DNA of 64,000 bases from Gaiellasilicea sp963705515 (lineage in GTDB: Bacteria; Actinomycetota; Thermoleophilia; Gaiellales; Gaiellaceae), in contig CAVPJV010000001.1 in the NCBI GenBank assembly GCA_963705515.1, positions 1 through 64,000 of the forward strand. Reading direction: 5' to 3'. Shown here one piece after another: positions 52,067 through 61,348 of the stretch; positions within the stretch are counted from its first letter, which is position 1; the number at the start of each line of letters is the position of its first letter. The translations under genes were made by a program, and so were the position numbers. Under the pieces are notes generated by a model. The model was not told where the DNA came from, did no database searches, and worked only from the letters and a program-made list of their open reading frames with translations.

Positions 52067-52095
52067 TTGCAAAAACACCGTTTTCCACATACTGT
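52067..52095 (+). promoter_or_regulatory. sigma70-like promoter TTGCAA-N17-TACTGT
   Basis: The best two-box promoter seen: -35 TTGCAA at 52067-52072, 17-nt spacer, -10 TACTGT at 52090-52095, pointing at the DUF4015 gene. Confidence 0.65.
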
Positions 52096-52104
52096 TCCCG
52101 CCCC

Positions 52105-53307
52105 GTGTCCATGCTGTTCCAGCAGATGGAGCCGAACGAGCGGTTCCGGGCGCGCCGTGAGGAGGCACGCCGACGCCGCAAGCGGCGCCGCGCGGTCGCA
52201 TTCGGCCTCCTGCTCGGGGTGACGGCGACCGCAACGCTCGGCGCGCGCTTCGTGATCGACGACGAGCCCGCCGCGAAGGCAGGCGCGACGGAGGCGCCGG
52301 CCGACAAGCCGGCGGCGAAGCCCGTTCCGGTGAAGCAGCCGCGGGCGCTGCCGGACGAGGTGCGCGGGATCCACGTGACGATGGCGCTCGCCTCGCTCGA
52401 CGGCAAGCTCGCGGAGTACCTGAAGCTGGTCGACGAGGGGATGAACACGATCCAGCTCGACGTCAAGGACGAGAACGGCGAGATCGGCTTCATCCCGTCG
52501 GCCGTGCCGCTCGCGTCGGCCGTCGGCGCAGCCAAGCCGTACTACCGGCCCCGCGAGGCCGCGAAGCTGGTCCACCGCAAGGGCGTCTATCTGATCGGCC
52601 GCGTCGTCACGTTCGAGGATCCGCGGCTATCGGAGGGCAGGCCCGGACTCGCGATCAAGAACCCGGACGGCTCCGTCTGGCACAACCATGCGGATCTGGG
52701 CTGGACGAACCCGTACGACAAGCGTGTTTGGGACTACAACGTCTCGATCGCCGAGGTCGCTGCGCGGGCCGGCTTCGACGAGATCCAGTTCGACTACGTC
52801 CGCTTCCCGACCGACGGCGACGTCGAGTCGATCGTCTATCCGAAGAAGACCGCGACTCCGCCCGGCTGGGTGATCGCGCAGTTCGTCCACTACGCGACGC
52901 AGCGCCTGAAGCCACTCGGCGTGCGGGTCTCCGCAGACGTCTTCGGCCTCTCCGCCACGCGCGACCTCGGCATCGGCCAGATCCCGCGGCGGCTCTCGAA
53001 GTACGTCGACGCGGTCTACCCGATGGTCTATCCGTCGCACTACGGGTCCGGCGAGTACGGGCTCGAGAATCCGAACGCCTCCCCGGGCGCCACCGTCGAG
53101 TGGTCGCTCGCCGACTTCCGGCGCGAGTTGAAGAAGGGGAAGGCCGAGCTGATCCCGTGGCTGCAGGACTTCTCCTACGGGCGCACGTACGGGCCCGCCG
53201 ACGTCAAGGCGCAGATCGAGGCGGCTCGGCTGATGGGTGCCCGCGGCTACCTGCTCTGGAACCCGCTCGGGATCTACACCCCCGGCGCTCTGGCACCGGC
53301 CTCGTAA
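52105..53307 (+). CDS. membrane-anchored putative glycoside hydrolase (DUF4015)
   Basis: 400 aa from GTG 52105, 9 nt after the -10; ATG 52111 is the alternative. A very basic N-terminus (ERFRARREEARRRRKRRR) precedes a membrane anchor (VAFGLLLGVTATATLGARF) and a Pro/Ala/Lys linker. The domain from about 90 has DEVRGIHVTMALAS, then GFDEIQFDYVRFPTDGD and DAVYPMVYPSHY, the marks of the DUF4015 TIM-barrel glycosidases. Acts outside the membrane; substrate unknown. Confidence 0.85.
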   Translation: MSMLFQQMEPNERFRARREEARRRRKRRRAVAFGLLLGVTATATLGARFVIDDEPAAKAGATEAPADKPAAKPVPVKQPRALPDEVRGIHVTMALASLDGKLAEYLKLVDEGMNTIQLDVKDENGEIGFIPSAVPLASAVGAAKPYYRPREAAKLVHRKGVYLIGRVVTFEDPRLSEGRPGLAIKNPDGSVWHNHADLGWTNPYDKRVWDYNVSIAEVAARAGFDEIQFDYVRFPTDGDVESIVYPKKTATPPGWVIAQFVHYATQRLKPLGVRVSADVFGLSATRDLGIGQIPRRLSKYVDAVYPMVYPSHYGSGEYGLENPNASPGATVEWSLADFRRELKKGKAELIPWLQDFSYGRTYGPADVKAQIEAARLMGARGYLLWNPLGIYTPGALAPAS

Positions 53308-53314
53308 CACCCGT

Positions 53315-53320
53315 TACACT
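53315..53320 (+). promoter_or_regulatory. -10 element (TACACT) of the CBS gene
   Basis: TACACT ends 10 nt before the ATG at 53331. Confidence 0.4.
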
Positions 53321-53330
53321 CTTTTGCCCA

Positions 53331-53762
53331 ATGGCCATCGGCGACGTGATGAGGACGCGTGTCGTGACCGTCCAGCCGGACGACTCCGCCCGCCTGGCGG
53401 TGCTGCGAATGCTCGAGGAGGGGGTCGGCTCGGTCGCGGTCTGCGACGGCGGCAGGCTCGTGGGCATCTTCACCGAGCGCGACGTCCTGGCGCTCGCGGG
53501 CGACGGCACCGACCTCAACGCGGTCAACGTCGGCGACGTGATGACGCGCAACCCGGTCACCGTCGACGCCGACGTGCAGATCCTCGATGCCGCGCGGCTG
53601 ATGGGAGAGCGCCGGATCCGGCACGTCCCGGTCGTCGAGGGCGACCATCTGCTCGGGATGGTCGGGATCCGCGACGTACTCGGCAGCCTCGTCGAGCGTG
53701 CCTGGCAGACCCGAGACACCGACGCGCACGACACCGCACGCTCATTGTTCCGGCGCGACTGA
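53331..53762 (+). CDS. CBS-pair domain protein
   Basis: 143 aa made of two CBS motifs (residues about 1-58 and 66-122): VMRTRVVTVQPDDSARLAV, GIFTERDVL, then VMTRNPVTVDADVQIL and GMVGIRDVL. CBS pairs sense adenosine nucleotides or SAM. No effector domain is attached. The ATG is fixed by the -10 upstream; the previous stop is 23 nt away. Confidence 0.92.
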   Translation: MAIGDVMRTRVVTVQPDDSARLAVLRMLEEGVGSVAVCDGGRLVGIFTERDVLALAGDGTDLNAVNVGDVMTRNPVTVDADVQILDAARLMGERRIRHVPVVEGDHLLGMVGIRDVLGSLVERAWQTRDTDAHDTARSLFRRD

Positions 53763-53769
53763 CTTTCCG

Positions 53770-53808
53770 CGCGGATCGGAATCCGCAGAAGCGGATCCCG
53801 ATCGCGCA
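53770..53808. terminator. long hairpin between convergent CBS and pdxH genes
   Basis: GATCGG-A-ATCCGC, loop AGAA, GCGGAT-C-CCGATC, one mismatch, lengthened by GCGC pairing outside. Its core is like that of the hairpin at 18711-18740. Confidence 0.65.
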
Positions 53809-53836
53809 AGATCCCTAAAGTGTCGCTTCGCTCCGC

Positions 53837-54427
53837 CTAAGGCGCCAGCCTGGTCTTTGCCCAGCCGTCGCCGTCGCGCTCGTAGCGAACGCGGTCGTGC
53901 AGGCGGTCGTCGCCGTGCTCCCAGAACTCGTACGCGTCCGCGACGAGTCGGAAGCCGCCCCAGGTCGGCGGCAGCGGCACGTCGTCGCCGAACCGCTCCT
54001 GCGCCTCCGCGTAGAGCCGGTCCAGCTCCGCGCGGTCGGCCAGAGGCCGGCTCTGGGGCGACGCCCAGGCCGCCAGCCGGCTGCCGAGCGGGCGCGTGCG
54101 GAAGTACGCCTCCGACTCATCGGTCGGGATGCGCTCGACGCGCCCCTCGACTCGCACCTGCCGGCCGAGCGGCTGCCAGTAGAAGAGGAGCGCGGCGTGC
54201 GGGTTCGCGGCCAGTTCGCCGCCCTTCCTGCTCTCGTAGTTGGTGTGGAAGGCGAAGCCGCGCTCGTCCGCGCTCTTCAGCAGCACCATCCGCGCCGAGG
54301 GCCGCCCCTCGGGCGTGGCGGTCGCAAGCGTCATCGCCTCCGGCGCGTGCAGACGGGCGTCGCGCGCAGACTCGAACCAGCGCTCGAACTGGCGCAGCGG
54401 GTCGGGGTCGAGGTCGCGCTCCTCCAT
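53837..54427 (-). CDS. pdxH: pyridoxamine 5'-phosphate oxidase
   Basis: 196 aa, FMN-dependent, makes PLP from pyridoxine/pyridoxamine phosphate. PSARMVLLKSADERGFAFHTNYESRKGGEL is the FMN/substrate region (VLLK and NYESRKG), and the end RLHDRVRYER fits PdxH. The start at 54427 is supported by TACTCT 7 nt upstream. It is divergent from an aminotransferase that needs PLP, 41 nt apart. Confidence 0.94.
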   Translation of the reverse strand: MEERDLDPDPLRQFERWFESARDARLHAPEAMTLATATPEGRPSARMVLLKSADERGFAFHTNYESRKGGELAANPHAALLFYWQPLGRQVRVEGRVERIPTDESEAYFRTRPLGSRLAAWASPQSRPLADRAELDRLYAEAQERFGDDVPLPPTWGGFRLVADAYEFWEHGDDRLHDRVRYERDGDGWAKTRLAP

Positions 54428-54434
54428 CGCTCCG

Positions 54435-54440
54435 AGAGTA
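54435..54440 (-). promoter_or_regulatory. -10 element (TACTCT) of pdxH
   Basis: TACTCT on the minus strand ends 7 nt before the pdxH ATG. Confidence 0.5.
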
Positions 54441-54453
54441 TTCGCCGCTGAGC

Positions 54454-54459
54454 TACGCT
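54454..54459 (+). promoter_or_regulatory. -10 element (TACGCT) of the aminotransferase
   Basis: TACGCT ends 9 nt before the ATG at 54469; 13 nt from the pdxH -10 on the other strand. Confidence 0.45.
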
Positions 54460-54468
54460 GCCCCACCG

Positions 54469-55791
54469 ATGGCCACGACGAAGACGATCGACATCCGCAC
54501 CGCGATTCCCGGCCCCCGCTCCCAGGAGATCCTGGAGCGGAAGCAGCGCGTGATCGCGAACGCGAAGTCGATCGTGCTCCCGATCGTGGCGCACGAGGGC
54601 CGGGGCGCCACGCTCACCGACGTCGACGGCAACACGTTCATCGACTTCACCGGCGGCGTCGGCTGCCTCAACACCGGCCACGCACACCCCCGCGTCGTCG
54701 AGGCCGCCACCGAGCAGCTGGCGCGGTTCGCCCACACCGACTTCACCGTCGTCCCGTACGAGCCGTACGTCGAGCTCGCCGAGCGGCTACTCGCGAAAGC
54801 GCCCTTCCGCGGCCCGGCGAAGGCCGTGTTCTTCAACGCCGGCACCGAGGCTGTCGAGAACGCGGTCAAGTTCGCGCGCCTCTATACCAAGCGCCCTGCG
54901 GTGATCGCCTTCGAGGGCGCATTCCACGGCCGCACGCTGCTCTCGATGACCCTGACCTCGCGGCCGCACCCGTACAAGGCCGGCATGGGCCCGCTCGCGC
55001 CGGAGGTCTACCGCGCGCCGTTCCCGTCCGACTACCGCGGCCCCGACACCGAGACCGCGCTCGCCGAGCTGCGCTGGATGTTCCTGACACAGGTCGCCGC
55101 GGAGCAGGTCGCTGCGATCATCGTCGAGCCCGTTCAGGGTGAGGCAGGCTTCCTGCCCGCACCGCTGGCGTTCATGCAGGGCCTGCGGTCGATCTGCGAC
55201 GAGTACGGCATCTGCCTGATCGCCGACGAGGTGCAGACCGGCTTCGCGCGCACCGGCAAGCTCTTCGCGATCGAGCACTTCGACGTCGAGCCGGACATCA
55301 TCACTGTCGCGAAGTCGATCGCCGCCGGGCTGCCGCTCTCGGGCGTGCTCGGGAAGGCGGAGATCCTCGACGCGGCCCACGACGGCGCCGTCGGCGGCAC
55401 CTACGTCGGCAATCCGGTCGCCCAGGCGGCTGCGCTCGCCGTCCTCGACGTGATCGAGGAGGAGAACCTGACCGACCGCGCCGTCCAGATCGGCGAGACG
55501 ATGCGGGCGCGGATGCTGTCCTGGCAGGAGCGCTTCGCCGCGGTCGGCGACGTTCGCGGCCTCGGCGCGATGCTCGCGATCGAGCTCGTCGAGGACCGAG
55601 CCACGAAGCAGCCGGCACCTGCGCTTGCGCAGGCCGTGATCGAAGCCTCGATGCAGCGCGGGCTGCTGCTGCTCAAGGCCGGCGTGCACGGGAACGCGAT
55701 CCGGGTCCTGTGCCCGCTCGTGCTCACGGACGCCGAGCTGGACGAAGCGCTGGGCGTCTGGGAAGACGCGCTCGCGCACGTGCTGGCGTAG
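54469..55791 (+). CDS. gabT: class III aminotransferase, 4-aminobutyrate type
   Basis: 440 aa. The PLP lysine is K282 in ITVAKSIAAGLPLSG; D253 in LIADEVQTGFARTG holds the PLP ring; FFNAGTEAVENAVK binds the phosphate. The overall pattern (PGPRSQEILERKQ near the start, EPVQGEAGFL) fits GABA/5-aminovalerate transaminases, which move the amino group to 2-oxoglutarate. No succinate-semialdehyde dehydrogenase gene is next to it, so the exact substrate is inferred. Confidence 0.9.
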   Translation: MATTKTIDIRTAIPGPRSQEILERKQRVIANAKSIVLPIVAHEGRGATLTDVDGNTFIDFTGGVGCLNTGHAHPRVVEAATEQLARFAHTDFTVVPYEPYVELAERLLAKAPFRGPAKAVFFNAGTEAVENAVKFARLYTKRPAVIAFEGAFHGRTLLSMTLTSRPHPYKAGMGPLAPEVYRAPFPSDYRGPDTETALAELRWMFLTQVAAEQVAAIIVEPVQGEAGFLPAPLAFMQGLRSICDEYGICLIADEVQTGFARTGKLFAIEHFDVEPDIITVAKSIAAGLPLSGVLGKAEILDAAHDGAVGGTYVGNPVAQAAALAVLDVIEEENLTDRAVQIGETMRARMLSWQERFAAVGDVRGLGAMLAIELVEDRATKQPAPALAQAVIEASMQRGLLLLKAGVHGNAIRVLCPLVLTDAELDEALGVWEDALAHVLA

Positions 55792-55812
55792 GTTTTCGGG
55801 CTGCGGGAACGG

Positions 55813-55818
55813 TACGTT
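55813..55818 (+). promoter_or_regulatory. -10 element (TACGTT) of the Ser/Thr kinase
   Basis: TACGTT ends 7 nt before GTG 55826, which favours that start over TTG 55817 or GTG 55820. Confidence 0.4.
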
Positions 55819-55825
55819 GGTGGCT

Positions 55826-57244
55826 GTGAGCCAGGTGATCGCGGGCCGGTACGAGGTGCGGGAGACAGTCGGCAAGGGCGGCATGTCGACCGTGTACTGC
55901 GCCTTCGACACCCTGCTCGAGCGGAACGTCGCCCTCAAGGTCCTGCACGACCACTACGGCGGCGACGCCGAGTACGTCGAGCGCTTCCGCCGTGAGGCGC
56001 GCGCGGTCGCGCAGCTCTCGCATCCAAACATTGTCACGGTGATCGATCGCGGCGAGGAGAACGGCAAGCAGTTCATCGTCTTCGAGCTCGTCGACGGCGA
56101 GAACCTCAAGGAGCTCGTCGAGCGCGGCGGCCCGCTGCCCGTGCGGCGGGTACTCGAGCTCGGCCTCGAGGTCGGTCGCGCGCTCGCGTTCGCGCACGCG
56201 CAGGGGCTCGTCCACCGCGACGTCAAGCCGCAGAACGTGCTCCTGAACGGCGACGGCCGCGCCAAGGTGACCGACTTCGGGATCGTCCGCTCGCTCGACG
56301 CGGTCGGGCACACGGAGACCGGCACCGTGCTCGGCACGAGCCACTACATCGCGCCGGAGCAGGCGCGCGGCGAGCGGGTGGACGCCCAGACCGACGTCTA
56401 CTCGTTCGGCGTCGTCCTGCACGAGCTGCTCACCGGCGAGGTGCCGTATGCGGGCGACAACTTCGTCTCCGTGGCGATGAAGCACGTCACCGAGCCGGTG
56501 CCGAGCGTGCTGGGCACTCGTCCGGACGCGCCGATCCGGCTCGCCTCCCTGATCGAGCGCTGCCTCGCCAAGCAGCCGGCCGACCGTCCCGCCTCGATGG
56601 ACGAGGTCGTCGCAGAGCTCGAGGCGGTCAAGGCCGAGCTCGACGCCAAGGAGGGCGACGAGGGGACGATGATCATGCGCAGGCCGGCGGCGGTTTCAGC
56701 CCGTCCGCCGACGCAGAAGCGCCGCAGCCCGCGCGACCGCCGCGCGCCGCTCTGGCCGCTCCTGCTCGGGCTGCTGCTGCTCGCGGTCGCGGTCGGGGGA
56801 ATCCTCCTCGCGATCCGCGACGACGACTCGCCCGGCAGTGCGGGAGGCGGCGCTCCGGTCCGGCTGCAGGGCGTCGCCTCGTACGACCCGGACGGCGACA
56901 ACGAGGAGCACAGCGAGCGCGTCGCCGACGCGACCGACGGCAATCCGGCGACCTACTGGACCACGGAGAGCTACCGGGCCTTTTCGAAGCCCGGTGTCGG
57001 CCTCGTGCTCCGGGTCTCGGGCACACCGCAAACGCTGACGCTGACGACCGACACGCCCGGCTTCAACGCGGAGATCCGCGAGGGCAGCTCGCCCGACGGC
57101 CCGTTCGACACGGTCGTGGCCGGCGACGCGAGGACTGCCCCGACGACGACGTGGGAGCTCCAGGACACGGACGCGCCCTACCTCGCCGTCTGGATCACCG
57201 ACCTCGATCGGGTGGCGCATGTGAACGAGGTGACGGCGACCTAG
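55826..57244 (+). CDS. membrane Ser/Thr protein kinase with extracellular F5/8-like domain
   Basis: 472 aa. Kinase domain 8-270: glycine loop VGKGGMSTVY, K38, catalytic HRDVKPQN (D132), DFG 150-152. A membrane helix is at 309-330. The outside part (about 342-472) contains SYDPDGDNEEHSERV, DGNPATYWTTESY and a beta-sandwich pattern of F5/8 type C (discoidin-like) carbohydrate-binding domains, in place of PASTA repeats. So it may sense a surface glycan. The start was chosen by the -10 position; two alternative starts lie 6 and 9 nt upstream. Confidence 0.92.
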   Translation: MSQVIAGRYEVRETVGKGGMSTVYCAFDTLLERNVALKVLHDHYGGDAEYVERFRREARAVAQLSHPNIVTVIDRGEENGKQFIVFELVDGENLKELVERGGPLPVRRVLELGLEVGRALAFAHAQGLVHRDVKPQNVLLNGDGRAKVTDFGIVRSLDAVGHTETGTVLGTSHYIAPEQARGERVDAQTDVYSFGVVLHELLTGEVPYAGDNFVSVAMKHVTEPVPSVLGTRPDAPIRLASLIERCLAKQPADRPASMDEVVAELEAVKAELDAKEGDEGTMIMRRPAAVSARPPTQKRRSPRDRRAPLWPLLLGLLLLAVAVGGILLAIRDDDSPGSAGGGAPVRLQGVASYDPDGDNEEHSERVADATDGNPATYWTTESYRAFSKPGVGLVLRVSGTPQTLTLTTDTPGFNAEIREGSSPDGPFDTVVAGDARTAPTTTWELQDTDAPYLAVWITDLDRVAHVNEVTAT

Positions 57245-57276
57245 AACCGCGTCCCGGCGCCCGTCAGAATGGGCGC

Positions 57277-60200
57277 GTGGAGGCCGCCGAGCGGAAGCTG
57301 GCCACCGTGCTCTTCGCCGACCTCGTCGGCTCGACGGCGCTCGGGGAACAGCAGGATCCGGAGCGCACGCGGGCGCTCCTGGAGCGGTTCTACGACGCGA
57401 TGGCGGACGAGATCGGCCGCGCCGGCGGCACGGTCGAGAAGTTCGCGGGCGACGCGGTCATGGCCGTCTTCGGCGTCCCCGAGGCGCACGAGGACCACGC
57501 CGAGCGCGCGTTGCACGCGGCCCTTGCGATGCAGCGCCGTCTCGGCTCCGACTTCGACGGCGTGCTCGCGCTCCGGATCGGCGTCGAGACGGGCGAGGTC
57601 GTCGTGGGCCGTGCGCGCGAGGGCAGCTCGTTCGTCACCGGGGACGCCGTCAACGTGGCCGCGCGGCTCGAGCAGGCGAGCGAGCCGGGTGCGGTCGTCG
57701 TCGGCGCCCGCACGGCCGAGGCGGTCCGCGGCGCGTTCGAGCTCGGGCCGGCGTTCGAGGTCGACGCGAAGGGTAAGTCGGATCCCGTCGTCGGGCAGAC
57801 GCTCGTCCGCGCCCTGACACTGATGCGGCCCCGCGGCCTGCGCGGCGGCGCGCGGGCCTTCGTCGGGCGCGACACGGAGCTTGCGCTGCTGCAGGCGATC
57901 TACCGCCACGCCGCCGAACAGCGGGAGCCGCACGTCGTGACGCTGATGGGCGACGCCGGCGTCGGCAAGACGACCCTCGTCCGCGAGCTCTGGCGCTGGC
58001 TCTCCGAGCAGGCTCCGCAGCCGCTGCAGCGCACCGGCCGCTGCCTGGCGTACGGCCACATCACCTACTGGGCGCTCGGCGAGATCCTCCGCGAGCAGCT
58101 CGGGATTCCCGAGAACGAGGAGGAGGAGGCCGTTCGACGCCGGCTCGGCGACCGCGAGATCCTCGGCCTCGCCCTCGGCCTCGACGTCGCCGGCGACGCC
58201 CATCCGCTGGCCGTTCGCGAGCTCTTCCAGGAAGCCTGGGTCGGCCTGTTGAGCGAGTTGACGGCCGAGACGCCGACGGTCGTCCTCGTCGAGGACCTGC
58301 ACTGGGCGGAGGAGCCGCTGCTCGATCTGCTCGAGCGGGTCTCGCGGGACGTGCGCGGGCCGCTGCTCGTGATCGGCACGGCGCGTCCGGAGCTGCTCGA
58401 CCGGCGGCCCGCCTGGGGCGGAGGCCGCCGCAACGTGTCGCTCGTCTGGCTGGACGCGCTCTCGCCGGTCGAATCGGCGGCGATGCTCGACGAGCTCGTG
58501 CCCGGCGAGCTCTCGCCCGAGACCCGGCAGGCGCTCGTCGAGCGGGCCGAGGGCAACCCGTTCTTCCTCGAAGAGCTGCTCGCCGCCTTCGTCGAGACGG
58601 GCACGGTGGTCGAGGAGCTGCCCGACTCGGTCCAGGCGATCCTCTCGGCGCGCGTCGACCGGCTGGCGGCCGCCGACAAGGCGGCTCTGCAAGCCGCGTC
58701 GGTGATCGGCCGGATCTTCTGGAGCGGGCCGACGTTGGAGCTCGTCGGGGGCGAGCAGGCCGACTGGGCAGTGCTCGAGGACCGCGACTTCATCCGCCGC
58801 CGGCCGGGTTCCTCACTCACCGGCGAGACGGAGTACGCCTTCAAGCACGCGCTCACGCGGGAGGTTGTCTACGGCAGCGTCCCGAAGGCAAGGCGCGCGC
58901 GCCTGCACGCCGACTTCGCCTCCTGGCTCGAGCGCACGGGAGGAGGCCGCGACGAGGACGCCGCGCTGCTCGCCCACCACTACGCCCAGGCAGCCGGGCC
59001 CGAGGACGCCGACCTTGCCTGGGCGGACGCCCCCGACGAGCTCGAGCAATTGCGCGTTCGCGCCGTCCGCTGGCTCCGCCGCGCCGCCGAGCTCGCGATC
59101 AGGCGCTACGACCTCGACGAGGGCATGGCCGACCTCCAGCGGGCACTCGAGCTCTGCGAGCCGCCCGAGCGCTGGCAGCTGTGGCGTGAGATCGGCCGCG
59201 CGAGCGCGCTCAAGTTCGACGGCGAGCGCTTCTGGGAGGCGATGAAGAAGGCGCTGAAGCTGACCGACGACCCGCAGGAGCAGGCGGACATTCTCGGCCA
59301 GCTGGCGGTCCAGACCGCGATCCGCTCCGGCATGTGGCCCCGCCGCCCCGAGCACGAGGAGGTCGCGGGCTGGATCGACCGGGCGCTGCAGCTGGCGAAG
59401 CCGGGCAGTGCGGCCCACATCCAGGCACTGATCGCGCGCGCGTACTGGAACCCGTCGGAGGAGCATGCGGCGGCCGAGGAGGGGGAGGCGCTGGCCGACC
59501 AGTCTGGCGACCTCGTCCTGCGCTCGTACGCCTGGGGCGCCCGCGCGTCGACGGCGTTCGCGGAGCGCGACTACGAGCAGTCGTTCGGGTGGGCGCAGCG
59601 GCGGCTCGCGTTGATGCCGCAGCTCGCCGACCCCGACCACCACACGGAGATCTACGAGGAGCTGATGGCCCCGTGCGCGCTGATCGGCCGCTTCGACGAG
59701 GCGCTGCGGCTGGTCGAGGCGCACGCGGAGCTCTCACGGCGGCTCACCCCGCACCACCGGATCCACTCGATCGCGATGGAGCTCGAGGTGAAGGAGCTGA
59801 TGGGCAACTGGGCGGACATTCGCGAGCGGACTCCGGTCGTCGAGCGCCTCGTCACGGAGAACCTCGGCACGCCGTGCATCCGGAACGCCCGGTCACTGTT
59901 GGTGGAGGCGGTCGCGCACGCCTACGGCGGCGGGCACGAAGCGGCCCGGCGGCTGGAGGAGCGGGCGCTCGAGATCGCGTTCGAGGGCTTCGGCTACCGG
60001 CTCTTCGGCCCGCGCGTCCGCCTGGCGCTCCTCCGGGACGAGCTCGACGTCGTCGAGCAGATGATCGACGAGGACGTCGCGCGCCGAGGCCACGACTGGA
60101 TGGTCACGGCCGCGATGGTCTCCACGCGTCTCGACGGGCTGCTGGCCCTCGGCCGGTTCGAGGACGTCGAGCGCGAGGCGGCGCCGATTCTGTCCGTCGA

Positions 60201-60342
60201 GTCGGTGCTGCGGCCGTTCGCGCTGCGCGCTCTCGGGGTGGCCCGGCAGGATGGTGCGCTCGTGCGTACCGCGCTCGAGGACTTCGAGCGCTTCGGCCTC
60301 GGCTTCCACGCCGAGGAGACGCGGCTAGTACTCGAGGCTTGA
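57277..60342 (+). CDS. class III adenylate cyclase fused to AAA ATPase and TPR region
   Basis: 1021 aa. Residues 5-180 form a cyclase domain: metal residues D15 (FADLVGST) and D59 (KFAGDAVMAVFG), adenine-specific pair K55/D123, and N126/R130 for the transition state, so it looks active. An NTPase follows with Walker A GDAGVGKT (225-232) and VVLVEDLHWAEE, as in STAND regulators. The C-terminal half has TPR-like repeats. It is probably a switch whose cyclase is gated by ligand binding to the ATPase/TPR region. GTG start; CAGAAT 6 nt upstream. Convergent with ddl, overlapping by 18 nt. Confidence 0.92.
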   Translation: MEAAERKLATVLFADLVGSTALGEQQDPERTRALLERFYDAMADEIGRAGGTVEKFAGDAVMAVFGVPEAHEDHAERALHAALAMQRRLGSDFDGVLALRIGVETGEVVVGRAREGSSFVTGDAVNVAARLEQASEPGAVVVGARTAEAVRGAFELGPAFEVDAKGKSDPVVGQTLVRALTLMRPRGLRGGARAFVGRDTELALLQAIYRHAAEQREPHVVTLMGDAGVGKTTLVRELWRWLSEQAPQPLQRTGRCLAYGHITYWALGEILREQLGIPENEEEEAVRRRLGDREILGLALGLDVAGDAHPLAVRELFQEAWVGLLSELTAETPTVVLVEDLHWAEEPLLDLLERVSRDVRGPLLVIGTARPELLDRRPAWGGGRRNVSLVWLDALSPVESAAMLDELVPGELSPETRQALVERAEGNPFFLEELLAAFVETGTVVEELPDSVQAILSARVDRLAAADKAALQAASVIGRIFWSGPTLELVGGEQADWAVLEDRDFIRRRPGSSLTGETEYAFKHALTREVVYGSVPKARRARLHADFASWLERTGGGRDEDAALLAHHYAQAAGPEDADLAWADAPDELEQLRVRAVRWLRRAAELAIRRYDLDEGMADLQRALELCEPPERWQLWREIGRASALKFDGERFWEAMKKALKLTDDPQEQADILGQLAVQTAIRSGMWPRRPEHEEVAGWIDRALQLAKPGSAAHIQALIARAYWNPSEEHAAAEEGEALADQSGDLVLRSYAWGARASTAFAERDYEQSFGWAQRRLALMPQLADPDHHTEIYEELMAPCALIGRFDEALRLVEAHAELSRRLTPHHRIHSIAMELEVKELMGNWADIRERTPVVERLVTENLGTPCIRNARSLLVEAVAHAYGGGHEAARRLEERALEIAFEGFGYRLFGPRVRLALLRDELDVVEQMIDEDVARRGHDWMVTAAMVSTRLDGLLALGRFEDVEREAAPILSVESVLRPFALRALGVARQDGALVRTALEDFERFGLGFHAEETRLVLEA

Positions 60343-61348
60343 GCGGCGGTCGTGCCGCTCGAGCGCAAGCTCGATCAGGCGGTCCAGCAGCTCGCCGTAC
60401 GGGATTCCCGACGCCTCGAAGAGGCGCGCGTAGACGCTCGTCGAGGTGAAGCCGGGAATCGTGTTGATCTCGTTGACGACGACCTCTCCGTCCTCCCGCA
60501 CGAAGAAGTCGACCCGGGCCATGCCTTCGCACTCGGTCGCGACGAACGAGTCGACGGCGAGCGCCTGCACGCGGGCGGCGGTCTCCTCCGGGATCCGGGC
60601 GGGGACGATGATGTCCGAGCCGCCTGCGTCGTACTTGGCCGCGTAGTCGTACCACTCGGCGTGGGGGACGATCTCGCCGACGACCGATGCGAGTGGAGCC
60701 GGCCGGACGTTGCCGAGGACACCGCACTCGACCTCGGTCCCGGCGACGAACTCCTCCACGAGCACCTTCTCGTCGTGGCGGCGTGCGAGCGCGACCGCCG
60801 CCTCGAGCTCCGTCCTCGTCGTGCGCTTTCGAGATCCCGACCGACGAGCCGAGCCGCGCCGGCTTGACGAAGACCGGATAGCCGAACGGGTTCCGGATCT
60901 CGTCCCCGAGCCGCAGCGTCTCGTTGCGCGCGACCGGGATGCCGCGGTCGCGCAGGACCGCCTTGAACAGGTCCTTGTCCATGCAGAGCGCCGAGGCGGC
61001 GACACCGGCGCCGACGTAGGGAATGCCGGCCAGCTCGAGCAGGCCCTGGACGGTCCCGTCCTCCCCGAAGGGTCCGTGCAGCAACGGCAGGACGACGTCG
61101 ACGGCGCCGAGCGCCTCGGCCGGCTTCGAGTCGGCGAGCACGGGCAGCGTCTCCGCCACGTGACCTTGCAACAGACTGTTACTTGGGCCTTCGAGCGCCC
61201 ACCGGCCGTCGCGGCCGATCGCGATCGTCGTCGTCTCGTAGCGCTCGGGGTCGAGCGCTTCGAGCACCGAGCGGGCCGACGCCAGCGAGATCTCGTGCTC
61301 GCTGGAGCGGCCGCCGGCGACGACGGCGACGCGGACGCGCTTGCTCAC
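60325..61348 (-). CDS. ddl: D-alanine--D-alanine ligase, interrupted by a frameshift near 60811
   Basis: N-terminal part (GTG 61348): VAVVAGGRSSEHEISLASA, LHGPFGEDGTVQGLLEL, VFVKPARLGSSVGISKA, all canonical. C-terminal part, one frame away from about 60811: ELEAAVALARR, VEEFVAGTEVECGVLG, and the metal-binding end GEVVVNEINTIPGFT. Total length is 3n+1. Adding CG in GACGGAG (to GACGCGGAG) restores DAELEAAV. The enzyme is essential for peptidoglycan unless a second copy exists, so a sequence error is likely. GTGA overlap with the PASTA kinase. Confidence 0.88.
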
